64,000 bases of DNA from an uncultured Microbacterium sp. (GCA_913774845.1 CAJYJO010000037.1:17654-81653); one strand, 5' to 3'. Positions 1 to 8,988 are shown, counted from the first letter of the stretch. The notes: generated from the letters alone by a model not told the origin. A program made the numbers and translations.

Positions 1-2
1 TC

Positions 3-1313
3 GTCCGGGGTCTGGCGATGGTCAAGCAGGCCTCCGCCCGCGCCAACCGCGAGATCGGCGTGCTCGACGCGGCCAAGGCTGACCTGATCGACCGGGCCGC
101 CCAACGGGTCATCGACGGGGAGTTCCACGACGAGTTCACCGTCGGCGTCATCCAGGGCGGGGCCGGCACCTCGACCAACATGAACGCCAACGAGGTCATC
201 ACGAACATCGCGCTCGAGATGGCGGGACGCGAGAAGGGCGACTACGCCTTCCTCTCGCCGATCGACGACACCAACCGCAGCCAGTCCACGAACGACGTCT
301 ACCCGACCGCGATCAAGATCGGTCTCTCGCTGACGCTGCAGAGCCTGCTCGACGAACTCGCCCTCCTGCGCAGGTCGTTCCTGACGAAGTCCGAAGAGTT
401 CCACGACGTGCTCAAGGTCGGTCGCACCCAGCTCCAGGATGCCGTGCCCATGACGCTCGGTCAGGAGTTCCACGGATTCGCGACGACGCTGGGTGAGGAT
501 TACGACCGCCTCAAAGAGAACGCGTACCTGCTGTTCGAGATCAACATGGGCGCGACGGCGATCGGCACGGGCATCACCGCGCACGCCGGCTACGGCGGAG
601 CGGTGCTGCGCCACCTCCGCCAGATCACCGGTCTCGATCTCGAGACCGCGAGCGACCTGGTGGAGTCCACGAGCGACACCGGGGCGTTCATGTCGTTCTC
701 GTCGTCGCTCAAGCGCAACGCGATCAAGCTGTCGAAGATCTGCAACGACCTCCGCCTGCTCTCCAGCGGCCCTCAGGCGGGTCTCGGCGAGATCAACCTC
801 CCGCCGCGTCAGGCGGGGTCGAGCATCATGCCCGGCAAGGTCAACCCCGTCATCCCGGAGGTCGTCAATCAGGTGGCGTTCTCGGTCGTGGGCGCCGACA
901 TGACCGTCACCATGGCGGTCGAGGGCGGACAACTTCAGCTGAATGCGTTCGAGCCGGTGATCGCGCACTCGATCTTCCAGTCGATCACGTGGATGCGGCA
1001 GGCGATGTGGACCCTGCGCGTCAACTGCGTCGACGGCATCACCGCCAACCGCGAGCGCCTAGGGGCGATGGTCGGTTCGTCGGTCGGCGTCGTCACCGCG
1101 CTCACCCCGTTCATCGGCTACGCGGCCGCCGCGGCCCTGGCCAAGACCGCGCTGCTGACGCACCGCAACGTCGCCGACCTGGTCGTCGAGGCCGGGCTGA
1201 TGTCGCGCGACGAGGTCATGAAGCAGATCTCGCCCGCTCGGCTGTCGGGGCTGCAGGCCGTGACGGCGGCGATCCCGATCGTGCGCGCGGCCGACAGCGT
1301 CGTCGAGGACTGA
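3..1313 (+). CDS. aspA: Aspartate ammonia-lyase (aspartase), 5' end outside window
   Basis: This is the C-terminal 436 residues of a fumarase/aspartase-superfamily lyase. The frame is open from base 3, so the start lies upstream; against a usual length near 470-480 residues, about 40 N-terminal residues are missing. The superfamily signature GSSIMPGKVNP is at 816-848, and the stretch after it (VNQVAFSVVGAD, then GGQLQLNAFEPV) is closer to aspartase than to fumarase. The enzyme deaminates L-aspartate to fumarate and ammonia in the cytoplasm as a homotetramer. Substrate assignment between aspartase and fumarase rests on sequence resemblance only. The gene ends at a strong hairpin shared with the convergent hydrolase gene. 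Confidence 0.93.
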   Translation, partial: VRGLAMVKQASARANREIGVLDAAKADLIDRAAQRVIDGEFHDEFTVGVIQGGAGTSTNMNANEVITNIALEMAGREKGDYAFLSPIDDTNRSQSTNDVYPTAIKIGLSLTLQSLLDELALLRRSFLTKSEEFHDVLKVGRTQLQDAVPMTLGQEFHGFATTLGEDYDRLKENAYLLFEINMGATAIGTGITAHAGYGGAVLRHLRQITGLDLETASDLVESTSDTGAFMSFSSSLKRNAIKLSKICNDLRLLSSGPQAGLGEINLPPRQAGSSIMPGKVNPVIPEVVNQVAFSVVGADMTVTMAVEGGQLQLNAFEPVIAHSIFQSITWMRQAMWTLRVNCVDGITANRERLGAMVGSSVGVVTALTPFIGYAAAAALAKTALLTHRNVADLVVEAGLMSRDEVMKQISPARLSGLQAVTAAIPIVRAADSVVED

Positions 1314-1342
1314 CGCTCAGCGGGAGCGGAGGGCTGGGGCGC

Positions 1343-1370
1343 CGGCATCCGGGATCGAACCCGGATGCCG
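1343..1370. terminator. Bidirectional hairpin between aspA and the FAH-family gene
   Basis: A perfect 11-bp inverted repeat, CGGCATCCGGG and its complement, has a 6-nt loop. It sits between two convergent stop codons and can serve both strands. No U-tract follows on either side. Confidence 0.8.
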
Positions 1371-1372
1371 CC

Positions 1373-2239
1373 TCAGTCGAGGATGCGGCAGTGGGTGGTC
1401 AGCTCGCCGATGCCGTCGATGCCGACCGTGACGGTCGAGCGGTCGCGCAGGAAGATCTGCGGATCGCGCGAGTATCCGGCGCCGCCCGGGCTGCCGGTGG
1501 AGATGAGGGTCCCGGGCAGGAGCGTCACCGACTCGGACAGCTTGTGGATGAGCGTCGCCACCGAGCGCACCATCTGGCCGGTGCTGGCATCCTGCACCGT
1601 GTGCCCGTCGACGACGGTCCAGATGTGCAGGTCCTGCGGGTCGGGGATCTCGTCGGCGGTGACCACGAACGGACCCGTCGGGGTGAAGCCGTCGAACGAC
1701 TTGCAGCGCGACCACTGCGCTTCCGAGAACTGGATGTTGCGCGCCGTCACGTCGTTGACGACCGTGTAGCCCCACACGTGCTCGAGAGCCTCGTCCTCGG
1801 GGATGTCGCGGCCGGGGCGGCCGATGATGACGCCGAGCTCGGCCTCGTAGTCGACCGCCTCGCTCAGCGAGCGCGGCCACGACGTCGTCTCGCCGTGCGC
1901 GGTGAGCGAGTTCGGCCACAGCACGAACACGGTCGGGCCGGCGTCGGTCTTCAGGCCCAGCTCGCCGGAGTGCGCGGCGTAGTTGAGCCCGACGGCGAGG
2001 ATCGACGGGGGAGCGAGCACCGCCGACGCGTACCGGATGCCGGCCAGCGGATGCCGCGGAGCAGCCGTCACCGCGTCACGCACGCGCGAGAGCAGATCGT
2101 CTCCCCCCGCGATCAGCTGCTCGAGGGTACGCGGTGCGCCGTCGAAGAGCTCGTCGACGAAGGAGAACTCCTCGCCGTGGACGCTGACGAGACGGGGGGC
2201 GTCGGCCCCCTCCTGTGAACGGACGTGGGCGAAACGCAT
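1373..2239 (-). CDS. Fumarylacetoacetate hydrolase (FAH) family protein
   Basis: The 288-residue protein has the FAH fold of metal-dependent hydrolases and decarboxylases that act on small acylpyruvate-type substrates in aromatic degradation. The likely metal ligands are Glu132 and Glu134 in DYEAELGVIIG and Asp163 in VNDVTAR; Lys180 in RCKSFD is also conserved. The N-terminal 75 residues form the small domain seen in longer members. The start is supported by a TAGCGT -10 hexamer exactly 6 nt upstream, which predicts a leaderless message. The substrate cannot be inferred because no catabolic genes lie beside it. Confidence 0.88.
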   Translation of the reverse strand: MRFAHVRSQEGADAPRLVSVHGEEFSFVDELFDGAPRTLEQLIAGGDDLLSRVRDAVTAAPRHPLAGIRYASAVLAPPSILAVGLNYAAHSGELGLKTDAGPTVFVLWPNSLTAHGETTSWPRSLSEAVDYEAELGVIIGRPGRDIPEDEALEHVWGYTVVNDVTARNIQFSEAQWSRCKSFDGFTPTGPFVVTADEIPDPQDLHIWTVVDGHTVQDASTGQMVRSVATLIHKLSESVTLLPGTLISTGSPGGAGYSRDPQIFLRDRSTVTVGIDGIGELTTHCRILD

Positions 2240-2245
2240 GCCTCC

Positions 2246-2251
2246 ACGCTA
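2246..2251 (-). promoter_or_regulatory. Leaderless -10 of FAH-family gene
   Basis: TAGCGT on the minus strand lies 6 nt before the ATG at 2239, so transcription would begin at or next to the start codon. Confidence 0.6.
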
Positions 2252-2308
2252 CCGGGCCGGGCCGGGCGGGACGCCCGCAACCCCGGACGACCCGTCCGAG
2301 CGCGCCCC

Positions 2309-2314
2309 TAGGCT
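2309..2314 (+). promoter_or_regulatory. Leaderless -10 of prsW
   Basis: TAGGCT is followed after 6 nt by the ATG at 2321. No Shine-Dalgarno sequence is present. Confidence 0.6.
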
Positions 2315-2320
2315 GAGCGC

Positions 2321-3481
2321 ATGAGCACCCCTTCGCCGTTGTCGCGGCCCGACTCGGCCGAGCCCGCGCGCATCGAGACCGCGCCCCGGGCCGCCCTCTC
2401 GGCCGCCCCGCCCCGCTCGCGTCGCGGCGGCGTCGCCCTGTGGATCGTGGCCGTGCTGCTCGTGCCGCTGCTGGCGCTGCTCGTGCGCTACTTCACGGGT
2501 TTCCTCGGGACGGCGGCGTCGTTCATCGGGCTGCTGCTCGCCGCGATCCCGTTCGTGATCGTCTGGTTCGCGGTGCGCTACATCGACCGCTGGGAGCCGG
2601 AGCCGCGACGCCTGCTGGTCTTCGCGGTGGCGTGGGGGGCGATCGCCTCCGTCGTGATCGCCCTGGGCGTCGACCTGCTCGTCACGGTCGTCACCGGCGG
2701 TCTGGCGCCGGCCTTCGGATCGGTGGTGCAGGCTCCGATCGTCGAGGAGATCGCGAAGGGTCTGGGCGTGCTGCTGCTGTTCGCCTTCGCGCGGCGTGCG
2801 TTCGACGGCCCCGTCGACGGCATCGTGTACGGCGCGCTGATCGGTGCCGGTTTCGCCCTCACCGAGAACGTGCAGTACTTCGCCATCAGCTACCTCGAGG
2901 GCGGTCCCGCCCAGGTCGCGAGCACGTTCTTCCTCCGCGCCGTGCTGTCGCCCTTCGCGCACGTGATGTTCACCAGCCTCACCGGCTTCGCGTTCGGCCT
3001 CGCGGCTCGACGGGGGCTGCGTACCTCCGCCGCCCTGTCGTACGGTATCCCCGGGGTCATCGGCGCGATCGTGCTGCACGGGCTGTGGAACGGCTCGGCG
3101 ACCTTCTTCGACTTCTTCGAGCTGTACGCGGCGCTCCAGGTGCCGCTGTTCGTGCTGTTCATCCTCGGCATCCTGGCCCTGCGCCGTGAGGAGTCGCGGC
3201 TCACGCGGGCGCGCCTGGGCGAGTACGCCGCGGCCGGGTGGTTCACGCCGCAGGAGGTCGACATGCTCGCCACGCCACCGGGCCGGCGATCGGCGATGGC
3301 GTGGGCGCGCACGCTGCCGGGAGACCGCTCGGGGGTGATGAAGGCTTTCATCACGGATGCCACAGCCCTCGCCGCCGCTCGACAGCGCTCGCTGTCGGGA
3401 CGCGACCCGCACGCGCCGACGACCGAGCGCTACCTGCTCGAGCGCACGACGGCGGCGCGCGCGGCACTGCTGCGTCCCTGA
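2321..3481 (+). CDS. PrsW-family intramembrane metalloprotease
   Basis: The 386-residue polytopic membrane protein carries the PrsW signatures: VEEIAKG (Glu142-Glu143), TENVQYF (Glu182-Asn183), an His at 214 and HGLWNG (His253). These residues form the putative metal site within the membrane helices. Residues 1-35 are a basic, Ala/Pro-rich cytoplasmic tail. The C-terminal region after about residue 295 is a soluble extension. In Bacillus PrsW cleaves an anti-sigma factor; no anti-sigma or sigma gene lies nearby, so the substrate here is unknown. Start choice rests on the leaderless -10 at 2309. Confidence 0.9.
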   Translation: MSTPSPLSRPDSAEPARIETAPRAALSAAPPRSRRGGVALWIVAVLLVPLLALLVRYFTGFLGTAASFIGLLLAAIPFVIVWFAVRYIDRWEPEPRRLLVFAVAWGAIASVVIALGVDLLVTVVTGGLAPAFGSVVQAPIVEEIAKGLGVLLLFAFARRAFDGPVDGIVYGALIGAGFALTENVQYFAISYLEGGPAQVASTFFLRAVLSPFAHVMFTSLTGFAFGLAARRGLRTSAALSYGIPGVIGAIVLHGLWNGSATFFDFFELYAALQVPLFVLFILGILALRREESRLTRARLGEYAAAGWFTPQEVDMLATPPGRRSAMAWARTLPGDRSGVMKAFITDATALAAARQRSLSGRDPHAPTTERYLLERTTAARAALLRP

Positions 3482-3528
3482 GGGGTCTTGACACCGCGGG
3501 AGGGTGGGAGCACCATCGAGGTAGGCCA

Positions 3529-3579
3529 ACTCAGCGCCCGGTCGACACGCAGGCATCGCCGCGGCACCGGGCGCTGAGT
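3529..3579. terminator. Long-loop 14-bp inverted repeat after prsW
   Basis: A perfect 14-bp inverted repeat (ACTCAGCGCCCGGT and its complement, 3529-3542 and 3566-3579) has a 23-nt loop. It may end prsW transcription. The long loop and the lack of a T-run make the role uncertain. Confidence 0.5.
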
Positions 3580-3639
3580 CTTTCCGCCGCCGTCTGTCCA
3601 GGGGCTTCGCGGGAGCGCGCGGCGTGCTTGGATGGAGTC

Positions 3640-4005
3640 ATGACTGATCGCACCAAGCCGGAGTTCGACGCTCCCAGCGGCCCCGCCCCCTCCGACCTCG
3701 TCATCCGCGACATCATCGTCGGCGACGGCGACGAGGCCAAGCCCGGCGACACCGTCACCGTGCACTACGCCGGAGTCGAGTACGAGTCGGGCGAGGAGTT
3801 CGACTCCTCGTGGGGCCGCGGCGAGAGCATCCAGTTCCCCCTCCGCGGCCTCATCCAGGGCTGGCAGGACGGCATCCCGGGCATGAAGGTCGGCGGACGC
3901 CGCGAGCTCGTCATCCCGCCGCACCTGGCCTACGGTCCCGCCGGCGGACACTTCCTGGGCGGCAAGACGCTCATCTTCATCATCGACCTCCTCAAGGTCG
4001 GCTGA
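3640..4005 (+). CDS. FKBP-type peptidyl-prolyl cis-trans isomerase
   Basis: A 121-residue single-domain FKBP that catalyses isomerisation of Xaa-Pro bonds and assists folding. Family features are VTVHYAGVEYESGEEFDSSW, GLIQGWQDGIPGMKVGG and the RELVIPPHLAYG segment. There is no signal peptide, so it is likely cytoplasmic. The frame remains open far upstream, but the family alignment begins at this ATG; a TTGGAT hexamer 6 nt before it is a weak leaderless -10. A strong hairpin follows the stop codon. Confidence 0.93.
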   Translation: MTDRTKPEFDAPSGPAPSDLVIRDIIVGDGDEAKPGDTVTVHYAGVEYESGEEFDSSWGRGESIQFPLRGLIQGWQDGIPGMKVGGRRELVIPPHLAYGPAGGHFLGGKTLIFIIDLLKVG

Positions 4006-4030
4006 TCGGGAGTTCTTCATCGAGAATTCA

Positions 4031-4064
4031 CGAACCCGAGGGCGCCGCGGCTCCCTCGGGTTCG
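4031..4064 (+). terminator. Rho-independent terminator after FKBP gene
   Basis: A perfect 12-bp stem (CGAACCCGAGGG and its complement) with a 10-nt loop is followed by TCGTTTTCC. Confidence 0.9.
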
Positions 4065-4155
4065 TCGTTTTCCTCGATCGTGGAATACATTCGTGTGAAT
4101 GGGAGTTGACCCTCGGCAGGACGCCGACACGGCTCCCCAGACCTCTAGGAGTGAC

Positions 4156-4716
4156 ATGACCGACACCACCGCCCTCGACATCCCCGGCTACAAGGCGGGC
4201 ACCTGGGTCCTCGACCCCAGCCACAGCGAGGTCACCTTCTCGGTGCGCCACATGATGATCTCGAAGGTCCGCGGCACCTTCGGCATGAAGAGCGCCACGA
4301 TCGTCGCCCCCGAGAACCCGCTCGAGGCGACCGTCGAGGCCTCCGTCGACGTCACCTCGGTCGACACCAAGGACGAGGGTCGCGACCAGCACCTGCGCTC
4401 GGCCGAGTTCTTCGACATCGAGACCTACCCGACGATGGACTTCCGCTCCACCGGCGTTCGCCTCGAGGACGGCGACTTCCTCGTCGACGGCGACCTGACC
4501 ATCCGCGGCATCACCAAGCCCGCGACCTTCGCTCTCGACTTCGGCGGCTTCGGCACCGACCCGTGGGGCAACTACAAGGCCGGCGCGACCGCCAAGACGG
4601 TCGTCAACCGCGAGGACTTCGGCCTCACCTGGAACGCCGCCCTCGAGACCGGCGGCGTGCTCGTCGGCAAGGACGTCACCATCGAGCTCGACCTGCAGCT
4701 CGCGCTCCAGGCCTGA
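4156..4716 (+). CDS. YceI family protein (lipocalin-like)
   Basis: The 186-residue protein matches the YceI family, whose beta-barrel binds isoprenoid or other amphipathic molecules. Visible family elements are WVLDPSHSEVTFSVRHMMISKVRG, read here from its two halves, VTSVDTKDEGRDQHLRSAEFFD and the GNYKAGATAKTVVNREDFGLTW region. It lacks a signal peptide, as is common for actinobacterial members. The start at 4156 is chosen over an in-frame ATG at 4099 because AGGAG sits 4 nt upstream. A strong terminator follows. Confidence 0.92.
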   Translation: MTDTTALDIPGYKAGTWVLDPSHSEVTFSVRHMMISKVRGTFGMKSATIVAPENPLEATVEASVDVTSVDTKDEGRDQHLRSAEFFDIETYPTMDFRSTGVRLEDGDFLVDGDLTIRGITKPATFALDFGGFGTDPWGNYKAGATAKTVVNREDFGLTWNAALETGGVLVGKDVTIELDLQLALQA

Positions 4717-4722
4717 TCGTCG

Positions 4723-4757
4723 CGAAGGCCCCGGGTGCTCGGCATCCGGGGCCTTCG
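4723..4757. terminator. Terminator shared by yceI and EamA genes
   Basis: A perfect 12-bp stem (CGAAGGCCCCGG and its complement) has an 11-nt loop between convergent genes and continues with TCGTC on the plus strand. Confidence 0.88.
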
Positions 4758-4769
4758 TCGTCTTCGGGT

Positions 4770-5699
4770 TCAAGCGGTGACGCGACGGGGGAGGCGCAGG
4801 CGCTGCTGGACGAGCAGGATGCCGAGGAACACCACGGCCGCGCCCACCGGCTCGTTCCACGAGATGCGCTCGCCGAGCACCAGGATGCCGAGCGCCACCC
4901 CGACCACCGGTGTGATGTACGTCACGGTCGAGGCGCGCGTCGGGCCCCAAGCGCGCAGGGTGTTCTGGTTCCACACGTACGCGACGCCCGTGCCGAGGAC
5001 GCCCAGGGCCACGATGCTCCCGACGACCGGGAGGGTCAGCCGCATCGGCTCGGCGAGGATGACGGGCGAGAGCAGGAGCATGAACGCCGCCGCGGGCCCG
5101 ATGTAGCCGAACGCGAAGGCGACGCCGCTCAGACCGCTGTTGCCGAGGAACCGTCGCATGTAGGCGAGGCTCACGCCGTAGCAGGCGGTCGCGCCGAGCA
5201 GCGCGAGCTGCGCGACCGTGCTGTCGCCGACCTCGCCCACCGCCCCGGGGGCGATGATCACGACCACGCCCGCGATGCCGACGCCGATCCCGATCAGCTG
5301 CCCGAGGCGCAGGCTCTCGACGCGGAACACGGCCCACGCCATGATCGCGGTCATGATTGGCGTGGTCGCGTTGAAGATGCTCGCCAGGCCCGACGAGACG
5401 TGCTGCTCCGCCCATGCGAACAGCAGGAACGGCACGACGCAGAACGTCATCGCCAGAACGCACAGGTGCGCCCAGGTGCGCAGCCCGCGGGGGAGCCGCT
5501 CGCGCCGGATCGCCACGATCGCGGCCAGCGCCAGAGCGCCGAACAGCAGGCGTCCGCCCGCGACCTGCGCCGGAGTCATGCCGGAAAGGGCCACCGCGAT
5601 GAAGAGGAAGCTCGACCCCCACACGATTCCGGTGAGCACGAACTGCACGGCGACCGAGACGGGGGAGGGAGCGGGGGAGGATGCCACGATCCCGACCAT
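4770..5699 (-). CDS. EamA/DMT-family transporter
   Basis: The 309-residue protein has about ten hydrophobic helices in two EamA repeats, with the motifs [20 protein letters not shown] near the N terminus and [20 protein letters not shown] in the second half. Members of the drug/metabolite transporter superfamily export amino acids or metabolites; the substrate here is unknown. The ATG at 5699 is the longest sensible start. An in-frame GTG at 5687 is preceded by TATGGT with 7 nt spacing, fitting the leaderless pattern used elsewhere in this window, so the true protein may be four residues shorter. Confidence 0.88.
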   Translation of the reverse strand: MVGIVASSPAPSPVSVAVQFVLTGIVWGSSFLFIAVALSGMTPAQVAGGRLLFGALALAAIVAIRRERLPRGLRTWAHLCVLAMTFCVVPFLLFAWAEQHVSSGLASIFNATTPIMTAIMAWAVFRVESLRLGQLIGIGVGIAGVVVIIAPGAVGEVGDSTVAQLALLGATACYGVSLAYMRRFLGNSGLSGVAFAFGYIGPAAAFMLLLSPVILAEPMRLTLPVVGSIVALGVLGTGVAYVWNQNTLRAWGPTRASTVTYITPVVGVALGILVLGERISWNEPVGAAVVFLGILLVQQRLRLPRRVTA

Positions 5700-5791
5700 A
5701 CGACCCGCGGCCGCTGGCGCGGGGGTCGAGCGGATGCGACGTCCGGAATCCGCCGACGGTCGGCAGGTTCCGCGCGAGCGTGCGAGTCGGG

Positions 5792-7126
5792 TCAGGGCTG
5801 CGGGTCGAGGGCGTCGTAGGCCCGGAAGCGCGGGGAGAAGCGCACCAGCGTGCCCACGAGCCCCAGGATCAGGATGCCGCCGAACAACGGCGGGATCCAC
5901 AGGGCGGCGAGGGTCGCGAGGGTGCCGGCGTAGAGCGCGCCCACACGGGGACCGCCGGCGACCACGACGATGAAGATCCCCTGGAGGCGCCCGCGCATGG
6001 CATCCGGGACCGCCGCCTGCATCATGGTCGAGCGGTAGATGGCGCTGACGTTGTCGGCCGCGCCCGACACGGCCAGGGCGAGGGCCGCGAGGGTGATGAG
6101 CGCCACCGCGGCGTGCGTCTCGTCGACGATCGCGGGGCGCAGCCACCCGGAGGTGGCGGCGAGCAGCACCAGACCGAAGAGCCCGATCGACAGGCCGTAG
6201 ACCTGGATCGCGCGCTCGATGCCGAGCCCCTGGCGTCGCACCCGACCGATCGGGCCGGAGAAGAGGCTCGAGAGGAAGGCGCCCGCCGCGACGGCGGCGG
6301 TGAGGACGCCCGTGGTGATCGCGCCGCCCCCGAGCAGGACCGCGCCGAGGGCGGGGAACAGTGCGACCGGCTGCCCGAAGGTCATCGCGATGATGTCGAG
6401 GATGTACTGCAGGCGGATGTTCGGGGCGCGGCGGAGGAAGCGGACTCCGTCACGGAAGGACTCCAGCCCCGGGCGCACGATCTCGCCCTCGGGGCGGAGC
6501 TTCGGCAGCGACCACAGGCCGAGGAACAGCGAGGTCATGAGTACGACGTCGAGCGAGTACGTCCACGCGTACCCGGCGACCGCCACCAGGACCCCCGCGA
6601 GGGCGGGTCCGGCCATGACCATGATCCCGACGGTCACGCCCTGCAGCGCCGCCGCGGCCGGCAGCAGGTCGCGCGGGATCAACCTCGGGGTGATCGCCGA
6701 CTTCGTGGCCATGACGATCGAGTTCGCCGCCGAGTTGACCACGCTGAGCACGAACAGCCAGCCCACGGTCTCGAGGCCCGTCCAGGCGAGGATCGCCAGC
6801 AGCGCGGTGGAGGCGAAGGTGACCACCGCGGCGAGCAGGGCCACCGTGCGCCGGTCGAACGCGTCGGCGAGCATGCCCCCGTACAGCCCCGCGACGATCA
6901 TGGGCAGCAGCCCTGCGACGGCGATCATCGACACCGCGAAGGTGCTCTGCGTCAGCTCGAACACGTGCAGCATGACCGCGACGACCGTCAGCTGCCCGCC
7001 GAGGCCCGCGAGCGTCGACCCGATCCACAGCCGCGCGAAGGCGGGGGAGGTGGTGAGGGGGCGCAGGTCGATGAACGCTCCGCGCGCGCCTCGACGCGGG
7101 GGCGCGGCGGGATCGGTCTGACTCAC
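5792..7126 (-). CDS. MFS transporter, EntS-like exporter family
   Basis: The 444-residue protein has twelve predicted transmembrane helices and the MFS loop motif [13 protein letters not shown] between helices 2 and 3. A second, degenerate copy ([13 protein letters not shown]) lies in the C-terminal half. It resembles the MFS_3/enterobactin-exporter group that pumps drugs or siderophores outward. Translation starts at a GTG placed 6 nt after a TAGCCT -10. Upstream of that lies TGTCGGAG with exactly 8 nt between, the same promoter word found at recA and ftsK, so expression may be induced by DNA damage. The substrate is not predictable. Confidence 0.88.
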   Translation of the reverse strand: MSQTDPAAPPRRGARGAFIDLRPLTTSPAFARLWIGSTLAGLGGQLTVVAVMLHVFELTQSTFAVSMIAVAGLLPMIVAGLYGGMLADAFDRRTVALLAAVVTFASTALLAILAWTGLETVGWLFVLSVVNSAANSIVMATKSAITPRLIPRDLLPAAAALQGVTVGIMVMAGPALAGVLVAVAGYAWTYSLDVVLMTSLFLGLWSLPKLRPEGEIVRPGLESFRDGVRFLRRAPNIRLQYILDIIAMTFGQPVALFPALGAVLLGGGAITTGVLTAAVAAGAFLSSLFSGPIGRVRRQGLGIERAIQVYGLSIGLFGLVLLAATSGWLRPAIVDETHAAVALITLAALALAVSGAADNVSAIYRSTMMQAAVPDAMRGRLQGIFIVVVAGGPRVGALYAGTLATLAALWIPPLFGGILILGLVGTLVRFSPRFRAYDALDPQP

Positions 7127-7132
7127 GGATCG

Positions 7133-7154
7133 AGGCTACGCCAGGCCTCCGACA
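7133..7154 (-). promoter_or_regulatory. RecA-NDp/PafBC-type promoter of MFS exporter
   Basis: On the minus strand TGTCGGAG (7154-7147), 8 nt, then TAGCCT (7138-7133), then 6 nt to the GTG start. This is an exact match to TGTCRGWG-N8-TANNNT. Confidence 0.7.
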
Positions 7155-7197
7155 CCGGGCGTCGCGGACGGGTGCGGTCGCGGCATCCGAATGCTGG

Positions 7198-7203
7198 TAG
7201 ACT
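7198..7203 (+). promoter_or_regulatory. Promoter -10 of rpsO
   Basis: TAGACT lies about 90 nt before the rpsO start. This gives a leader of roughly 85 nt, a length at which leader-mediated autoregulation of S15 is possible. Confidence 0.5.
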
Positions 7204-7294
7204 CATGCGGTTGCCGTTCGATCGGCCGCGGATAAAGAGAGCTCGCACATCGTGTGACGGGCGCCGCGCAATGAGAAGGAAGGGGATCCCATCT

Positions 7295-7564
7295 ATGGCA
7301 CTCGAAGCAGACGTCAAGAAGGCGATCATCGAAGAGTACGCGACGCACCCCGGTGACACCGGATCCCCCGAGGTGCAGGTCGCGATGATGACGCAGCGCA
7401 TCAAAGACCTGACCGAGCACCTCAAGATCCACAAGCACGACCACCACTCGCGCCGTGGACTCTTCCTGCTCGTCGGTCAGCGCCGTCGCCTGCTGGGTTA
7501 CCTGCAGGACGTCGACATCAACCGTTACCGCTCGCTCATCGAGCGTCTCGGTCTGCGTCGCTAA
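7295..7564 (+). CDS. rpsO: 30S ribosomal protein S15
   Basis: The 89-residue protein matches S15 throughout, including [15 protein letters not shown], the [14 protein letters not shown] segment that binds 16S rRNA helices 20-22 and the C-terminal [13 protein letters not shown]15 binds early in assembly of the 30S platform. The start follows a purine-rich ribosome-binding region (GAAGGAAGGGG). In most bacteria pnp is the next gene; here pnp lies about 14 kb downstream, with the efe operon and other genes between them. A strong terminator directly follows rpsO. Confidence 0.98.
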   Translation: MALEADVKKAIIEEYATHPGDTGSPEVQVAMMTQRIKDLTEHLKIHKHDHHSRRGLFLLVGQRRRLLGYLQDVDINRYRSLIERLGLRR

Positions 7565-7598
7565 TCGCACCAGCGTTCTATCGCGCAAAACATTCTTG

Positions 7599-7629
7599 GA
7601 AGGCCGCCCCACGGGGTGGGGCGGCCTTC
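7599..7629 (+). terminator. rpsO terminator
   Basis: A perfect 13-bp stem (GAAGGCCGCCCCA and its complement) with a 5-nt loop lies 35 nt after the stop codon. Confidence 0.9.
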
Positions 7630-7668
7630 GTCATTCCCGGATGCCGTGGCCCCGTGGCATCCGCTCTG

Positions 7669-7713
7669 CCTCCGCGGGACCGTGGCGGTGTCCCCTCCGC
7701 GGGACCGCGGCGG
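7669..7713. repeat. Short direct repeat, two 20-bp copies
   Basis: The 20-mer CCTCCGCGGGACCGTGGCGG at 7669-7688 recurs at 7694-7713 with one mismatch. A weaker third relative runs into the palindrome at 7725. The surrounding 295 bases between rpsO and the oxygenase gene hold no other gene. Confidence 0.7.
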
Positions 7714-7724
7714 GTTTCCTTCCG

Positions 7725-7791
7725 CGATAAACGCCGCCCCGAGTGAGACACGCGCTGACAGGGCGTGTTTCACTCGGCGCGGCGTTTATCG
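7725..7791. repeat. 29-bp imperfect palindrome
   Basis: Two 29-nt arms (7725-7753 and 7763-7791) are complementary at 27 positions around a 9-nt loop; one of the two mismatches would be a G-U pair. The arms begin CGATAAACGCCGC. It lies after the rpsO terminator and before the end of the convergent oxygenase gene. Confidence 0.8.
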
Positions 7792-7859
7792 GCGGACCCT
7801 CGCGGGCAGGTAGGCGGGCGTGCGGCCGCAGACGCGACCGGCGCGCGACCGTCGGCGAC

Positions 7860-8876
7860 TCAGGATGCCGTGCGGGCGGCGAGCAGGTCGGAATGCCAGC
7901 GCTCGGCCACGTCGGGGTGGGCGCGCAGACGCGACTTGAGGGCGTTCTCGCCGTAGGTGGCGTGAATGGGGTTCGTCGGGTCGTCCTCGACGCCGCGGGC
8001 CTCGGCGGCGAGCTCCGCCGGCAGCTCGATGATGGGCAGTCGTGCGTCCAAGGCGGGGTTGAAGAAGAACGGCACCGAGATGCGCTCGTCGGGGAAGCGC
8101 GGCGAGATCACGCGGTGGTTCGTCGCCCGCAGGTAGCCCTGGGTGGCGTACTCGAGCAGTTCGCCGATGTTGACCACGAAGGCGCCGGACACCGGGGGAG
8201 CGTCGACCCACTCGCCGTCGCGCTCGACCTGGAGTCCGCCCTTGCCGGGCTCCACCCACAGCAGCGTCAGGACGCCGGAGTCCTTGTGGGCGCCGACGCC
8301 CTGCTGCGGGGTGGGGTCGTCCTTGCCGGGGTAGCGCACGATCTTGATGAGCGTCTGCGGGTCGCCGAAGTGCCGGTCGAAGTACTGCTCCTCTGCCCCG
8401 AGGGCGAGCGCCCACGCACGCAGCAGCTTCCGCGCGACGCCGGTGAGGTGGTCGTGCCATTCGGCGACGACGTCCTTCAGCTCGGGCTGTGCCGCGGGCC
8501 ACAGGTTCGGGCCGATCAGTCGGTTGTATCCCGGACCCTCGCGGTCGTCGATCGCGTCGCGCTCGGGTCCGATATCGATCTGCTCGCGCCAGTCGACGCG
8601 TCCCTGCGTGCGCTCGCCGCCGACGCGCGTGTACCCGCGGAAGTGCGGGCTCGTCACGTTCTCGATCGAGAGTTTCTCGGCCTCGGGGAGAGCGAAGAAG
8701 TCCTTCGCGGCCTTCAGGAGATTCGCCTCCAGCTCCGCGCTGACGCCGGTCCCGGTCAGGTAGAAGAACCCGACGTCGTGTGTTGCGGCACGCAGCTCGT
8801 CGCGGAAGCGGGCGGCGGCATCCGGGCCCTGGTCGAGGAGCGAGAGGTCGAGGACGGGGAGATTCAGGTCGGACAT
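7860..8876 (-). CDS. 2-oxoglutarate/Fe(II)-dependent dioxygenase, isopenicillin N synthase-like
   Basis: The 338-residue protein has the N-terminal DIOX_N region (residues 1-130) and the C-terminal 2OG-Fe(II) domain. The iron triad is His197 and Asp199 (GAHKDSG) with His254 (ATNHRV). Arg265 in ERISVPFF is positioned to bind the 2-oxoglutarate carboxylate. Relatives include flavonol-synthase-like and ethylene-forming enzymes, and bacterial members of unknown substrate are common. The start follows TAGCCT by 6 nt, so the mRNA is probably leaderless. Neighbours do not suggest a pathway. Confidence 0.9.
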   Translation of the reverse strand: MSDLNLPVLDLSLLDQGPDAAARFRDELRAATHDVGFFYLTGTGVSAELEANLLKAAKDFFALPEAEKLSIENVTSPHFRGYTRVGGERTQGRVDWREQIDIGPERDAIDDREGPGYNRLIGPNLWPAAQPELKDVVAEWHDHLTGVARKLLRAWALALGAEEQYFDRHFGDPQTLIKIVRYPGKDDPTPQQGVGAHKDSGVLTLLWVEPGKGGLQVERDGEWVDAPPVSGAFVVNIGELLEYATQGYLRATNHRVISPRFPDERISVPFFFNPALDARLPIIELPAELAAEARGVEDDPTNPIHATYGENALKSRLRAHPDVAERWHSDLLAARTAS

Positions 8877-8882
8877 GCGTCG

Positions 8883-8888
8883 AGGCTA
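8883..8888 (-). promoter_or_regulatory. Leaderless -10 of dioxygenase gene
   Basis: TAGCCT on the minus strand is 6 nt from the ATG at 8876. Confidence 0.6.
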
Positions 8889-8988
8889 GATCGCCCTCGT
8901 CCGGCGGCGCCCGAATGTTGCCGACGGTTACCGCGGGAGTGATCGGGCTCTGAAGCGACCCAGAGGTGCGCGCAGCGGCGAGAATGCG

